From positions 17,298,001-17,362,000 of the forward strand of contig CAVNZM010000002.1 in the NCBI GenBank assembly GCA_963693365.1: a stretch of 64,000 nt of DNA, given 5' to 3'. Under the pieces are notes generated by a model. The model did not search any database. It saw nothing but the letters and a program-made list of their open reading frames with translations, and had not been told where the DNA came from. The translations under genes were made by a program, and so were the position numbers. Shown here piece after piece: positions 24,841 to 43,854 of the stretch; the stretch's first letter is position 1; the number at the start of each line of letters is the position of its first letter. The DNA comes from Amoebidium appalachense. Taxonomy: Eukaryota; Ichthyosporea.

Positions 24841-25513
24841 TGGGGGGGGGGGGGGGGGGGAGTAGATGAGGGGGGGACTCGGGGGGGGGGGGGGGGGGGG
24901 ATTTTGTGTCGAAACGGAGGGGAGAGGCCCGGTGAGGGAGGGGTTCGTAAAAGAGGGAAAGGGTATTCAATCTGAGAGTCGAGAGAGGGGGGCCAACACC
25001 AGTAACAGGCATAGAAGGAAGATGTTTCCAGGACCCCCTCCTCCCCGACGTGAGAAATAACTTCACACATCCACAGCTCATGCATGCTGGGAATGACTAC
25101 GGCACTCACATGTATCCGACCCATCTAATTGGTCATCTTACCCACATTATGTTGCTAAGCCTTCACTCGGTGCACTGTGTGGAATTCAATATTCGAGCTG
25201 AGTTTGAGATCATTTAAGGCCTGATACATTCAAAACCCAACAAATTTCAAACCCCCCCCCCCCCACCACCACACACACACACACACACGCCCCGCCCCGG
25301 CTGAGTCAGTCTCCGAAAAAATCTCGAAGAAACGACATCCCCAAGGACCGGTCATTCACCCACCCGGGACCCATTAGCCGGTTTAGCCCCCCCTCCCCCC
25401 TCCCCCCCCCCCCCTCCCCCTCCCCTCCCCACGCGGGCCACGTCACACGGCTGAGAACCCACCCAACCACATACCTATTGCCCACTCTTTCATACTTTTT
25501 TGTCCCTCCTGGT

Positions 25514-25592
25514 ATGATGAATACGTCTGCGTGCCTGGCTTTGCTATTTTTAGTAATTCCTGAGCTCACTTGTTTTGGAAATGGTGGTCGCG
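25514..25592 (+). CDS. Possible first exon encoding a signal peptide
   Basis: ATGATG opens a 26-codon frame with a hydrophobic core (ACLALLFLVIPEL) followed by a strong donor CGCG|gtgagt. This is what a secretory first exon looks like, but no matching second exon was found downstream in the repeats, so it may be chance. Confidence 0.2.
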
Positions 25593-25789
25593 GTGAGTCT
25601 GCTTTTATCCGCCCCCAAACAATGGGGGGGGGGGGGGGGGGGGAAGGGGGGGGGGGGAGGGAGGGAGGAATATGCAGGGCCCGTCTTCCATTTGCATGGA
25701 TTCATTGCCTTTTCTGGCGGGCTTAAAAGTTTGATTGGCAACCCGTTTCCACCAGGTCCCGCATGCCCGCGGGAACGTGGGGGCATGCG

Positions 25790-25884
<95 letters not shown>

Positions 25885-26013
25885 GGTGTGCAAACGTGTG
25901 TGTGCGCCCGTGTGCATGTGTGCATGTGTGTGTGTGTGTGTGTATGTGTGTGTGTGTGTGTGTGTGTGCAAGCCTGTGTGCGTGCTCCCGTGTGTGTGTG
26001 GGTGTGTGTGTGG

Positions 26014-26044
<31 letters not shown>

Positions 26045-26068
26045 CAAACGTGTGTGCGTGCACCCGTG

Positions 26069-26103
<35 letters not shown>

Positions 26104-27150
26104 CGGTGAGTGTGTCCTTACGCAAGGGTGTATGTGTGCAGCCCTGTGGTTGCTGTGATTTTGTGGCATCGAAAGGCTGATACTGCATTTTGATTGGTTG
26201 CCTTGTACCCTGCACCAGCTGGCGGGTTGGATTCTGAGTCTGGTTGCTGCTCGGATGCTCCTGGTTTACACCCCCCCCCTCCTCCCCCCCCTCCCCTCTC
26301 TCCTCCCACACCATATCCCACCTGCTCTTCCCTTATTCTCTCTTATTGGCAGACAGGTTCCTAGGTTCTCCTCCCCCCCCACCCTCCCCCCTCCCCCCCC
26401 CCAAAAACATTTCACCCCCTTCCCCACCCGGTCCCCCGTGACCCGGTCCTGGGACCCTGCGCCTCCCGTCTGTGTACCTTCCCCCCCCCCCCCCCCCTCC
26501 TTCCTCACTGCCCTCACCCAACCCTTCTATTATGTACCCCTCTACATACCCCCGCCCCCTCCCCCTCCCCTCCCACTCTGCTTCCCCGTTTGCACATTGG
26601 GACTCCAACCCGATGGGGTAATCATTAGTAAGACCTTTTGCTCTGCCCTTTCCGTCCCTCCCCCACCTCAACCACCCCACCTCCCCTCCCCCCCTCACCA
26701 CACACACACACACTCCACGGAGAGTCCATAAGTAAAGGCCACGGGTGGCTGCTGAACTGAAAATTCATATTTTTTGAGCGGTTCCTCATTGGCTGGTTGC
26801 AGCATCATTTCAGGACACAAGGCGGTAAGAGCTAGTGGTCAATGGCTGTAATGCTTTAGTCCTTTGATTTGCTCTACTAATAATAATATTATTATTAGTT
26901 GTCCTTGTTGAAACATGTGTGGCCACTGAGGGAGGGGGGCGCGGAGGAAGGGAGGGGGGGGGGGAGGGAGGGAACGGAAGAGTGGGTCTCACGAGAGGGA
27001 GATCGGATGAGGAAAGACTGAAGAAGGTTACCACGACTTATGCGAGCGCATGTACTGAAAGCACATGTGTGTGTGTGCACACGTGTGCATCCGCGCGCGC
27101 GCGCGCGCGCGCGCGTGTGTGTGTGCGCGCACACACAAGCGCGTGAGTCC

Positions 27151-27181
<31 letters not shown>

Positions 27182-27337
27182 TGTGTGTGTTTGTGTGTGT
27201 GTATGTGTGTTTGTGTGTATCTGTGTGCAGTGTGCATGTGGTTGGTGCGTGTGTATGTGGAGGTGCCATTGTCTTGTGTTGTGTATGTGTGTGTATCTGG
27301 TTTGTGCATGTGTGTGTATGAGCGTATACGCGCGCGC

Positions 27338-27412
<75 letters not shown>

Positions 27413-27419
27413 GCGTGAG

Positions 27420-27464
<45 letters not shown>

Positions 27465-27478
27465 ATGTGTGTATGCAT

Positions 27479-27528
<50 letters not shown>

Positions 27529-27884
27529 GGTCCGTGTGCACATCCCCCGTGTGTGTCTGTAACTGTATGTACGTGTAATACGGTTGTGTAACCGTGTATG
27601 TGCGTAGCAGGGTCGCACTGTTTGGTCCGGGTGTTCATGTAACTGTGCACACATGTGCCGGCGTGTTGATACTTTGTGTATAGAGTCCAAGTACAGCCGA
27701 TATTCTTGCTTTTTACTGCTTGTAGTGTCAGGGATGTGCGAACTGTGTGTGTGTGGGGGGGGGGGGGGGGGGGGGGGGAGGGGGAGACGGGGGGAGGGGA
27801 GGGGGGCAGGGGGGATAGAACCAAAAGTGGTGCACTGTCTTCTTCTTTTTTTTTTTTTTTTTTTTTTTTTTGTTGTTGTTGTTG

Positions 27885-27918
<34 letters not shown>

Positions 27919-28029
27919 ATACACTCCACTGAGTATACTAATGCCAAAACAAAACGTGAGGGGCGCAGTAAGTTCTGTTGTTTGATGTGATATTTTTTAA
28001 TTTCCTTTTTATTGTCTCTTCTTCTCTTT

Positions 28030-28098
28030 TTGTTCTTTTTTTTTTTTTTTTTTTTGGGGGGGGGGGGGGGGTTGTCTGTGCGCGTTTTTTTTTTTTTT

Positions 28099-28149
<51 letters not shown>

Positions 28150-28222
28150 CTGGGTGCGTGTTGGTGGGTGGGTGGGTGGTGGTGGTGGTGGTGGGGGGAG
28201 GGGGGAGGGGGGGGGGGGGGGG
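28030..28222. repeat. Two consecutive Tn-Gn blocks
   Basis: T18-G17, a 15-base spacer, then T24 and about 41 G, followed by GGT repeats and more G. Confidence 0.95.
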
Positions 28223-28564
28223 GTGTTCAACCCAACGCACCCGTAATAAATATGCACATACTATCCAGTTTTATCCTTTTTTATATCCAGGATACCCCCT
28301 AAATCACACCCCTGATATTTCAACGTACCCATATTCGGAACACGAGTCACTTATACATTGTGACTGATTATGTTATCAATGCATCCGATCCAAGCTTATT
28401 CGATAAATTCGATATTTATAGACCTCTTAGTGGCCGTAAATTGGAAAATAACCCCGTTGGCTTGTAATTCCCTGGGCCAAAGTTACAGTGAACGCAAATT
28501 TCAACTCTGTGGCTGAGGTGGTTAGGGTTGAAGAAGAGAAATCCGAACATAACATCACACACTG

Positions 28565-28568
<4 letters not shown>

Positions 28569-28602
<34 letters not shown>

Positions 28603-28619
28603 CCCCCCCCCCCCCCCCT

Positions 28620-28650
<31 letters not shown>
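28569..28650. repeat. Poly-C tract followed by (AAAT)n
   Basis: About 80 bases of C with rare T, then an AAAT tetranucleotide repeat to about 28693. Confidence 0.95.
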
Positions 28651-28651
<1 letters not shown>

Positions 28652-28985
28652 CCCCGCCCAAAAAAATAAATAAATAAATAAATAAATAAATAACTTGAAA
28701 TTAAAATAAATAGGCTAAAATAAAATTCAACGGGAAAAAAGAAGGGTTTCGCCACAAACTCACACGTGCTAGCGCTTAAATATCTCGGCATCGCACTATC
28801 ACCATCCACAGTACACAGCATCAAACCAGTGAAGCCGTCAGTTAGCCGATTATTGATCGATCTTCACCTGCTTCGTTGTGTGGCTCTGACATTATCCGGG
28901 ACCACAAATTTCCTTTATTCAGCCCCCTCCCCCCCCTCTCCCCCAATCCCCCCCCTTCCCCCTCCCACCTCAGCCCCCCCCCCCC

Positions 28986-29020
<35 letters not shown>

Positions 29021-29333
29021 ACCACCACCACGGTCTGCTGATAGGATTTTCGAATGCCTCAAAGGCCTTGCCATACAGGCAAGCCGGGGTTGTTGTTTTT
29101 TTTTTTTTTTTTTTTTTTTTTGGGGGGTGGGGGGGGGGGGGGGGGGGGGGGATCAAGCTCGGAGGGGAGGGGGGGGGGGGGGGGGATCAGGCTCCGGGGG
29201 GGGGGGGGGGGGGGGAGGGGGGGGGGGGGGGGAGGGGAGGGAGCCTTTGAAGAAAGGAGGAGGGGGGGGGGGGGGGGGAAGGGGGGAGCCCTTGAAGAAG
29301 GGGGGGGGGGGGGGGGGGGGCATATGGCCATAT

Positions 29334-29366
<33 letters not shown>

Positions 29367-30015
29367 ACTGGGTGTTTATTTACGTTGCCGCCAACCCCAG
29401 AACAGCTGTAGAACAACCGGCACCGCGGAGGCACTAGCTAGCCCAACCCTCACCGGTCAGTTATATCATTTCGGCAGTAGCGATTGGGAGGAGAAAGGCC
29501 GCGCACGTCTTGACCGTACTTGGGCGTATGTACGAGACTGGATCCGACTCGGCCACGATTCTAGATTACTGTTTTGCTGAGATCGCGATTGCAAGATTTA
29601 TTCGATTTACTGTTGTTAGGCTAGCCCCCCAGGGGCCTGCTTTTGTCACATGCTTCAAGCAAGCTTGCGGCCCCAAATTCACGACCTGTTGCATTCGTTT
29701 CGTTCGCTTATGTTTCTTGTTTGTTTCACTTCTCTCCCCCTCACCTACAAAAAAAAGTAGTTACGTAGCGATACATATGTTTAATACAGTTGCCGTTGGT
29801 CATACAAGACGCGTTGATAGTCGGCGTATAAACCTTTAAAGCGCCAAGTGGCTATTCCAGACTTTCCCTTGTGCATCGTTTACATCGATGGGCGGTGGCC
29901 GTACAACATGCTAACAAAAGTCTGTAGAGCCTAAAACTATTATCACCACAACTCAACGCAGCAAACATATTACAGGTATAAGAAACTTTATGCGGATAAA
30001 TAGCACACCAGAACT

Positions 30016-30924
30016 ATGAAGCGCAGCTTTGACACATCTTCTGGGACGGCACCGCCCAAGCCCGATGGGGCAAACGATGCCTCCAACCCCAACAAGAAGA
30101 AACGAAAGACGAGTGGAAAGAAGAAACTTCCCGTTACATACGTGCCCATGGAGAAGGGATGGGGAAAGAGTGGGCACCAGAAGATCATCTCTGAATACCA
30201 TACGATTGTAAAGAAAATAGAAGCAACAAAGGCAGATGGCGAGCTTGGAAAGAAGGAAAAGGAGGCGATAGTTAAAGAGTTGGAGGGAGAGCTGGAAGAG
30301 ATGGGTGGGCTGGAAAGGTATCAGCGTGCCTCACAGAGGGGGGAGAAGTTGCATGCTGGCTTTAACACGGCAACGTGGGTGGTGGACACGTTGAGGGAGC
30401 TGGGAATGTTAAAGAGATCTAAGGAGGAAGGGAGGAAAATAAGGCTGTTGGATATCGGCGCTTTGGGGGAGAATTATGCCAAAGAGAAAGCCTGGATTGA
30501 GTGCACGGCAATAGACATAAACTCGCAACACCCTTTCGTGAAAGAGATCGATTTTTTTGAATTTCCCTTGAAAGAAACTAGGTTTGATGTGGTTTCCCTC
30601 TCGCTCGTGGTCAACTTTGTGGGTGATGTGAGGAAACGCGGGGAGATGATCAAACGGGCTCGAGAGCATTTGACGGAAGGAGGATTCATGTTTCTTATTC
30701 TCCCGTTGCCATGTGTTGTGAATTCCAGATACATGAATGAGGAACTGTTACTGAAAATAGCAACGCACGTCGGGTATAAGTTGGTCAAGTCAAAGCAGAG
30801 CAAAAAGCTCGCTTTCTACTGTTTTTCGAAAGTCGAAGAAACGGGTGACAGCACGGGTATTGCGTTTCCGAAGAGGGTTGTGAACAAGGGACCGGACAGG
30901 AACAACTTTACTATAGTGCTGTAA
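30016..30924 (+). CDS. BMT2: 25S/28S rRNA adenine-N1-methyltransferase-like protein (BMT2 family)
   Basis: Single exon of 302 residues, ATG to TAA. The basic N-terminus (NKKKRKTSGKKK) is a likely nuclear/nucleolar signal. Residues about 90-110 contain GGLERYQRASQRGE, a hallmark of Bmt2, followed by the Rossmann SAM-binding region: LLDIGALG (residues 151-158), the CTAIDIN acidic strand end (residues 170-176) and the family motif SLSLVVNFVGD (about residue 200). The C-terminal FCYSK-type end is also typical. Yeast Bmt2 makes m1A in helix 65 of 25S rRNA; the human relative (SAMTOR) is a SAM sensor for mTORC1. The basic N-terminus favours the nucleolar enzyme, but that is inference. Intact and intronless, unlike the neighbouring multi-exon genes. 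Confidence 0.93.
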   Translation: MKRSFDTSSGTAPPKPDGANDASNPNKKKRKTSGKKKLPVTYVPMEKGWGKSGHQKIISEYHTIVKKIEATKADGELGKKEKEAIVKELEGELEEMGGLERYQRASQRGEKLHAGFNTATWVVDTLRELGMLKRSKEEGRKIRLLDIGALGENYAKEKAWIECTAIDINSQHPFVKEIDFFEFPLKETRFDVVSLSLVVNFVGDVRKRGEMIKRAREHLTEGGFMFLILPLPCVVNSRYMNEELLLKIATHVGYKLVKSKQSKKLAFYCFSKVEETGDSTGIAFPKRVVNKGPDRNNFTIVL

Positions 30925-32130
30925 ATACGGAATGTGAGTTCTGTGGATAGAGTACCTATGTTCACCCTTGCTTGCCTAGATCTTACACCGTGGCAGGTCC
31001 CTTTTGACTTCCTTGTTGTTGCTAAACGTGTACAAGTTGTTGTCTCGTCGTACACACACACGCATGATCACGAGTATACATGTGCACACTTGGAGACACA
31101 CACGATGTATGCTTCAACACGTACACACACGAAACTTATGCACACTAGCAAGACGGACACACAAGCACACACACACAGGCAGAGGTACAAATCATGCACA
31201 TACACACACGCGCATAGTGCTTTACCCGGTTTCCTTTTTTCTGTACATATCCATCAGTTGGTGGAAGTTTGTGCTAGAGTTTATCGTGAATGAATGAATG
31301 AATACATTAACCATAATTTTCATTTTCAATGCCCGTTCCTTGGAGGTGTAGGACCGATGGGTACACAGGTGAAACCATACCGCCGTTTTCTCTCTTGCTC
31401 TCTCCGTGAAATCTTCTGCACCCAACCTCCCTCCCCCCACTCCCGTCCCCCCTCCTCCCCCGGGAGGCACTCGTGGTCTAATGTGTAGAACATGAGCTAC
31501 GAATATATCATACATATCCGTACAGAAATATTGATGTTTTCGGTCGTCCGAATATATCATAGCTTCATAGGCTTTTTTGAAATTGGATTCGGCCCGTGGG
31601 AGCAGGAGGGGGAGGGGCGGGGGGGGGGGGGGGGGGGGGGGGGGGGTTGACCATACCTCTCCTATCCATGGATCTCTATCCAGTATAATCTAGAGAGACG
31701 GGGGTTTGGGGGGTCCCACATGTATGCTTTTTTCTTGTTCATTGGCTGTGACACACCCTCCAATGAAACCCTTGAATTCCTCTTTTGCCCACCTCTTCTT
31801 TTCCCTTGACGTAGTAAATATTGAGGTCCCCTATTGTGGTCCCTGGCTTCCCCCACAGGGGGAGGGCCGCCCCCCCACCCCCCCCCCCCTCCCTCCTCCT
31901 CCTCCACCAACACTTCCTTATTCCCTTCACTTTGAACAGCTCTTCGAATTTTGACCGGGCAGAGCTATCATGCACATTATTTGGTGCATGTGTGTGTTTG
32001 CAGCGTGCAGTCATGTACTTGTGGGTGTGTGTATGTGTCAATACGGTGGGTATCCAATGACGTACATGTGTGTGCGCAATACATTCGGCACGTGCACTGC
32101 ATCTCATTGTGATGGCCTGTGCATGTAAAT
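30925..32130. other. Intergenic, CA-rich then poly-G
   Basis: CA-rich sequence at 31050-31210, a short GAAT repeat near 31289 and poly-G at 31620-31646. No gene seen. Confidence 0.6.
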
Positions 32131-32358
32131 TTTTTATTTTTCCCGTTTTGTCCCCGGAGGGACCCCAGCAGTGCCAGGCGCTCATAGGCTCGTCTTCTAT
32201 TGGTCAGCACCGGTGCAACAACCAGCTCTGAGATAACACACTGTACCAAACCAAACTACAATGTAGCACACGTGCACACTCACTAAGTTAGCCCAGGATT
32301 TACACCCCAGCCCCGCAGGTGGGTGGCTTTGTGTAACTTAGTGCCGCATATCTGCATA
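32131..32358 (-). mobile_element. Short LINE 3'-end fragment (second copy)
   Basis: It shares blocks in the same order with the 3' end of the RNase H element at 45004-47039: T-rich start, CCCGTTTTGTCCCCGGAGG, ACCCC, then GCCCAGG..TTA..ACCCCAGCC and GGTGGGT. Near-identical 11-mers flank it (TGCATGTAAAT at 32120-32130, TGCATGTGAAT at 32359-32369), consistent with a target duplication. The T-rich left end would be the A-rich tail of a minus-strand insertion. It could instead be a SINE borrowing the LINE tail. Confidence 0.6.
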
Positions 32359-32515
32359 TGCATGTGAATGAAGTTGTCTGGACCAAAGCAATTGCAAGAC
32401 TGTGCGCGATTGCAGCTCATAATATGGCATTGCACGTGTACATGTGTGCCGGAAAATTGAGGGTGTGCGCACATGCATGTATGTGTGTCTCGGTGCATGT
32501 GTGTGCTGCACGCGC

Positions 32516-32547
<32 letters not shown>

Positions 32548-32570
32548 CACTGTGGGTCTGTGTCTGTGTG

Positions 32571-32604
<34 letters not shown>

Positions 32605-33389
32605 CGCGCGCACGTGCGTGCATGCGTGTGTGCGTGCGTGCGTGTGTGTGTGTGCGCGCGCACGTGCGTCCATGCGTGCGTGCGTGCGTGCGTGACAGTG
32701 TGCGTGTGCATGTGCATGTGCGTGTGCGTGTGTGCATGTGTGTGCGTGCGTGTGTGTGTGTGTGCGCATGTGTGCACGTTCTGTGTGTGTGTGTGTCTCA
32801 TGACCATCAATATTAGAAGCCATATAGATAACCTGGCACGGACATTCATGTGCCTCCTGCTACGTGGCACTGCATACATTCAATTTGATGTACTGTAACA
32901 TGTGTGTTTGCATGTGTTTCTGTCGTTGGTGATGCATGGATGCATGCAATGTTTGCGCCAGAGAGATGTGGGGGGGGAGGGGAGGGAGGGGGGGGGGGGG
33001 AGTGGGATATCTAGTGAGGTTGAGAGAAAGGCGCCCAGGGGGGGGGGGGGGGGGGGGGGGGATATACGAGGACTCGGTAAGAGAGAGAAAAGGGATTGAA
33101 AAAGTGTGCCACATGTGTGCGTACCCACCACAAACATTTGTGCCATCACGCTTTTAACATGCATATTACCCTGCGGCAATCTGTGAGCCTCGGCGTGCCC
33201 GTAAGTGTGAGTTTGTGTGTGTACGCATCTGCGTGTGTGCGCATGTGTGGATGTGTGTGTGTGCCCGTGTCACGGACGTGCGTGCCTGTGTGTACGAGTT
33301 ACGGTTCTGTTTTTCCTCTGGCTAATCATGTGTGTTTGCGTGGTGCATGTGTGTGCTTGTGTGTGTGTGTGTTTGTGGTGTGCGTGTGC

Positions 33390-33687
<298 letters not shown>

Positions 33688-33733
33688 GCATGCGCGTGGG
33701 CGTGTGCGTAGGCTGTGCATGCTCGGGGAGAGG

Positions 33734-33765
<32 letters not shown>

Positions 33766-34385
33766 GGGGGATTGACTTTTAGTGGGCACACTGATGTATT
33801 CGAGCGAGTCAGTGAGGAGTAATAAGTAATTGTGGTCTCGGTATTGTTACAGGTATACGTATGAGATCCTGAGGGCGTAACAGTAGATAGGGGAGACACC
33901 CCTGGGCCGGCGGTTTGGTTTGGGGGTGGGGAGGAGAAGGGTTGGACTCCGAGGGGGCCCGGGGGGAAGGGGAAGGGGGGAGGGGGGAGGGGGGGAGGGG
34001 GGAGGGGGGAGAACGCGGGGAACGCCTTAGTGGCAGGCCACTTCATGACCCTCATACTTTATATACTCAGTACAAATTATGATTATAATTAGTGGATCAT
34101 GCATAGAGGGTGTCATTGGCATCGGAAGTCCAATGATGTGACAGCCTATTTTGTTGGTCCCTCCATATGCATATATGGTGACTGTGTGCATGGTGGTGGT
34201 GGGTGTTTTTGTTTTAAATTTCCCCCTCCCCTTCCTCTCTCTCCCTTCCCTCCCCCCTCCCTACTCCCCCCCCCCCCCCCCTCCCCCCCTCCCGCCACCC
34301 CCTTCTCAGTCAACAGCAGCCGGTGGATGGTGGTGATTCCCCTCTCCGGGCCATCCCGAAGCTGTGTGTGTGTGTGTGGGTGGGT

Positions 34386-34431
<46 letters not shown>

Positions 34432-34752
34432 TTTCCCCAAGTTTATGCTCAGCAGGATTGTATTTTCTATCCTTTTATTCTTCTGAACAGCACAAGCGCA
34501 TTCAGCTAGCTAGCACTGTGTAGAAAGATCAACAAGCGTGTGCTCAAGGCATACGGTGGCACCCCGGTGACGCATGCCATATAGCACCGTCACACTGTGC
34601 ACACACAACCACTCCCTGCAGACCCGAGATCCCCTGTTTTCGGCACTCACCGGCATTATTTTCAGTCAGGCTTGTCATTTGCCCCATGCTCCTCGAGCTC
34701 CGTGCCTGCACCGGGCGTGCATGCGCGCACAACGCACCCCATTGTGCAGGCT

Positions 34753-34774
34753 GACTCGGCGAATTCGCCGAGTC
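34753..34774. repeat. Perfect 22-bp palindrome around an EcoRI-like core
   Basis: GACTCGGCGAA followed by its exact complement TTCGCCGAGTC. A diverged single-arm version (GACTCGGTGAATTCG) occurs at 35466-35480. Confidence 0.95.
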
Positions 34775-36858
34775 CGAACACTGAGCAATCGATAGCACTA
34801 AATGTGACGCTGTCATGATCAAGGGGGGAAGAGAGACAGGGGGAGGGAGGGGGGTGAAGGAGGAGGAAAGGCAGAGGGGAAGGGTGGGACGGGGGAACCT
34901 CGAGGCAAACGCATCACGTGTGTACAGTCGCGAACTTGCTGGTGGGAAGGATCTAGATCCACACGCGTACCCACGTCCTGGCTGGATCTAGCTAGCCAAT
35001 CAAACTCCTAGATATCAAAAGCCCTTAATCTTAGTAGCCAATGAACACGCGGCTCATTTTTTAAAACCAATAGTGATTGGTGGCTTTTCAATGAGTAAAC
35101 ACCAATCAACATCTGACTTTGCTCTATAGCCTTATTTAGCTATTTTGGTACATTGGCATTTCGTAATGCATAGCTTTCGCAACTATCCGTGCTCCATATG
35201 TGTCGGTTCAGTGACAAGCGCAAAAACCTCGAATGTACCAAGAACTCTGGTCCAAATTATAGTTCTATGAGTTTAAATGATCGAAAATAACAATTCTCGT
35301 TGCACACAAGAAAGTCGATCCATCGAAAATCGAGGACCTGCTGCTCTTATATGTGGACCAATCAAATAACTGTAAAATCACGAAGGTATGTGAGCCAGTC
35401 ACGCAACTCTCGGCTGCGTCACCGTCAGTCGGAGGCCGCAGCTGCAGTCAGATGACAAACTTTGTGACTCGGTGAATTCGTGTTGCTTCCTCTCCAAAAC
35501 TTTTCTTAAGGCTTCCATCACAGGCTTCTATTATCAGTTTTTCACCGTAGTTGCTCTTTTATATTTGCAGTTTTTCTGTTTTTGTGCCTGGGAATTCGTA
35601 GGACAGACCGTGGCACACGGGTTCGCGGAATCTCTGTTCCTTCTTGCTGGAGTTTACCTCACTGGGCCACTGAACTTTGTACTGCCCTCGCAATAGATCA
35701 GTTATCTTTTTGTAATTCATATGCTAATCTGGAGCTAGCTATGTCTTGGTACAACCTACACAAGGCATAACGTAGTGTGACAGATGAAGTATTTTTAAGC
35801 GGCTCTTTACTGTCGTCCTACCCGGGTTGCCCGGACACACGAATATTTCAAGACTGAAACCAACCCAGGTAATGATCCTTTTTCTCCTTTTTTTTTTTTT
35901 TTTGGTGGGGGGAGGGCGGAGTGTGTGGATGTGCGTGTGCTTATATTCCTGCACGGCCGTGTGACTACTTGCGGTTGTGGTTGCGGACGTGCGGGCGTGC
36001 GCGTTTGTGATGTGCGAGTACGCACAGTTTGAGGGTGGATGGGTTTTGTCTGCCTGTGTGCCTGTATATCTGTCCTCGCATGTACATCTGCCTGTGTGGC
36101 ATGTGTGAGTGCGTGTGCGTGCGTGCCTGCGTGTGCGTGCGTGTGCGTGAGCGTGTGCGTGTGCGTGTGTGCGTGTGCGTGTGCGTGTGCGTGTGCGTGT
36201 GCGCGTGCATGTTCTGCGTGTGCGTGTTGTGTGTGTGTGTGTGTGCGTGTGTGTGCGTATGTGTGCACGTTTGTGTAGTCCTTGGTGTGCCTGTATGTGT
36301 GTATGAATCTGTGCACGACCACACGTGACTTGGTATGTGTGCATGTGCATTCTCTCGTTCGTGTGTGCATGAAGGTTCTGAATAAATTGCTCGTGCGATT
36401 GTGCCTGTGCTGGTTTCCTTGCTCTGCTTTGTCACCATTGTGTCTGTGTAAATATGCGCGTGATTGTGGCCCGGTGCATTGGTATGTGCAGGTGGTGTGC
36501 ACGTTGGGCTTAGGGTGTTGTTTATGCTTACCCGCTGTATTCTGGACTTAAAGCGTATTTTCAATGCGCTCTGAAACAACGTGCAGGTTTTGTAGATATT
36601 ATACATCTTTGTTTTTGTCCGTTGCACGTGTGTGTGTGTGCGCGTGTTGCCCTTCCACGTATCCGCACACACACATTGCACGGACATACATGCACACAAG
36701 AGCACACCCACCCATGAACGCACACACATATACACACACTCTTCTACCCACCCACCCACACCTTCACGGGAACCATATGCCTCTCCACAGAACACTATGC
36801 TTAACAGGGTTTTGTTGATTGCAGTTGAGATAGGGTCGTTGCAATTGATATCCGCATA

Positions 36859-37004
36859 AACAAATGTTTCCTTCGTTAAAACCATGGAATATCTCAACTC
36901 CCATGCACACCCAGGAACCTTTCTGCACAATGAACAAATGTTTCCTTTGTTAGAACTATGGAATATCTCAACTCCCTTGCACACCCAGGAACCTTTCTGC
37001 ACAA
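36859..37004. repeat. 74-bp tandem duplication upstream of the cyclin gene
   Basis: Two adjacent copies beginning AACAAATGTTTCCTT and ending CCTTTCTGCACAA, offset by 74 bases and over 90% identical by eye, about 400 bases upstream of the cyclin ATG. Confidence 0.9.
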
Positions 37005-37245
37005 GCAGATCTGCTTTGCAGTTGCATGTCCACATTGGAACCCAAATAGTCATGCCACTATCATGGGTGTATGTGGACTAGTGCTGTAGGCTCGTGTGAT
37101 TTGCCCGCCACATCCGCTTTCAATGTCGCTCGGAATATGCGCCTGCAGGGCAGTCCACACGACACAGACATTTGCTCATATTTCCCGGTACACAGACACG
37201 TGCCTTGTTTCCTTCTAATGCTAAACCGACACTTCTTTCACCCAC

Positions 37246-37284
<39 letters not shown>

Positions 37285-37407
37285 CTCTTTTTTTTTTGTC
37301 CTCTGCCCTCTGCAGTGTTTTCCGTAACGAAAATCTATCTTGTACTCTTTAACACTATTTCCACCCCCCTTCCCCCCCTCCCCCCCTCTTTCCTTTCCCA
37401 CAGCACC

Positions 37408-43854
<6,447 letters not shown>

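Larger units (their letters stand above)
22085..30015. other. Repeat-dominated intergenic region
   Basis: Nearly 8 kb with no convincing gene. It holds Tn-Gn blocks at 22201-22250 and 22289-22321, poly-C with T interruptions at 23264-23416, poly-G at 24080-24106 and 24236-24274, (GT)n at 24562-24640, 24800-24839, 25790-26100 and 27060-27492, and stacked Tn-Gn or Gn tracts at 27755-28222 and 29098-29365. Short complex islands between them (for example 28230-28560, 29370-29760) show no recognisable coding. All long ORFs are low-complexity. Confidence 0.75.

Noticed and set aside
35472-35696. Hydrophobic 74-residue ORF (possible membrane protein)
   Set aside because: Starts at GTG, no Kozak ATG, no family or splice support.
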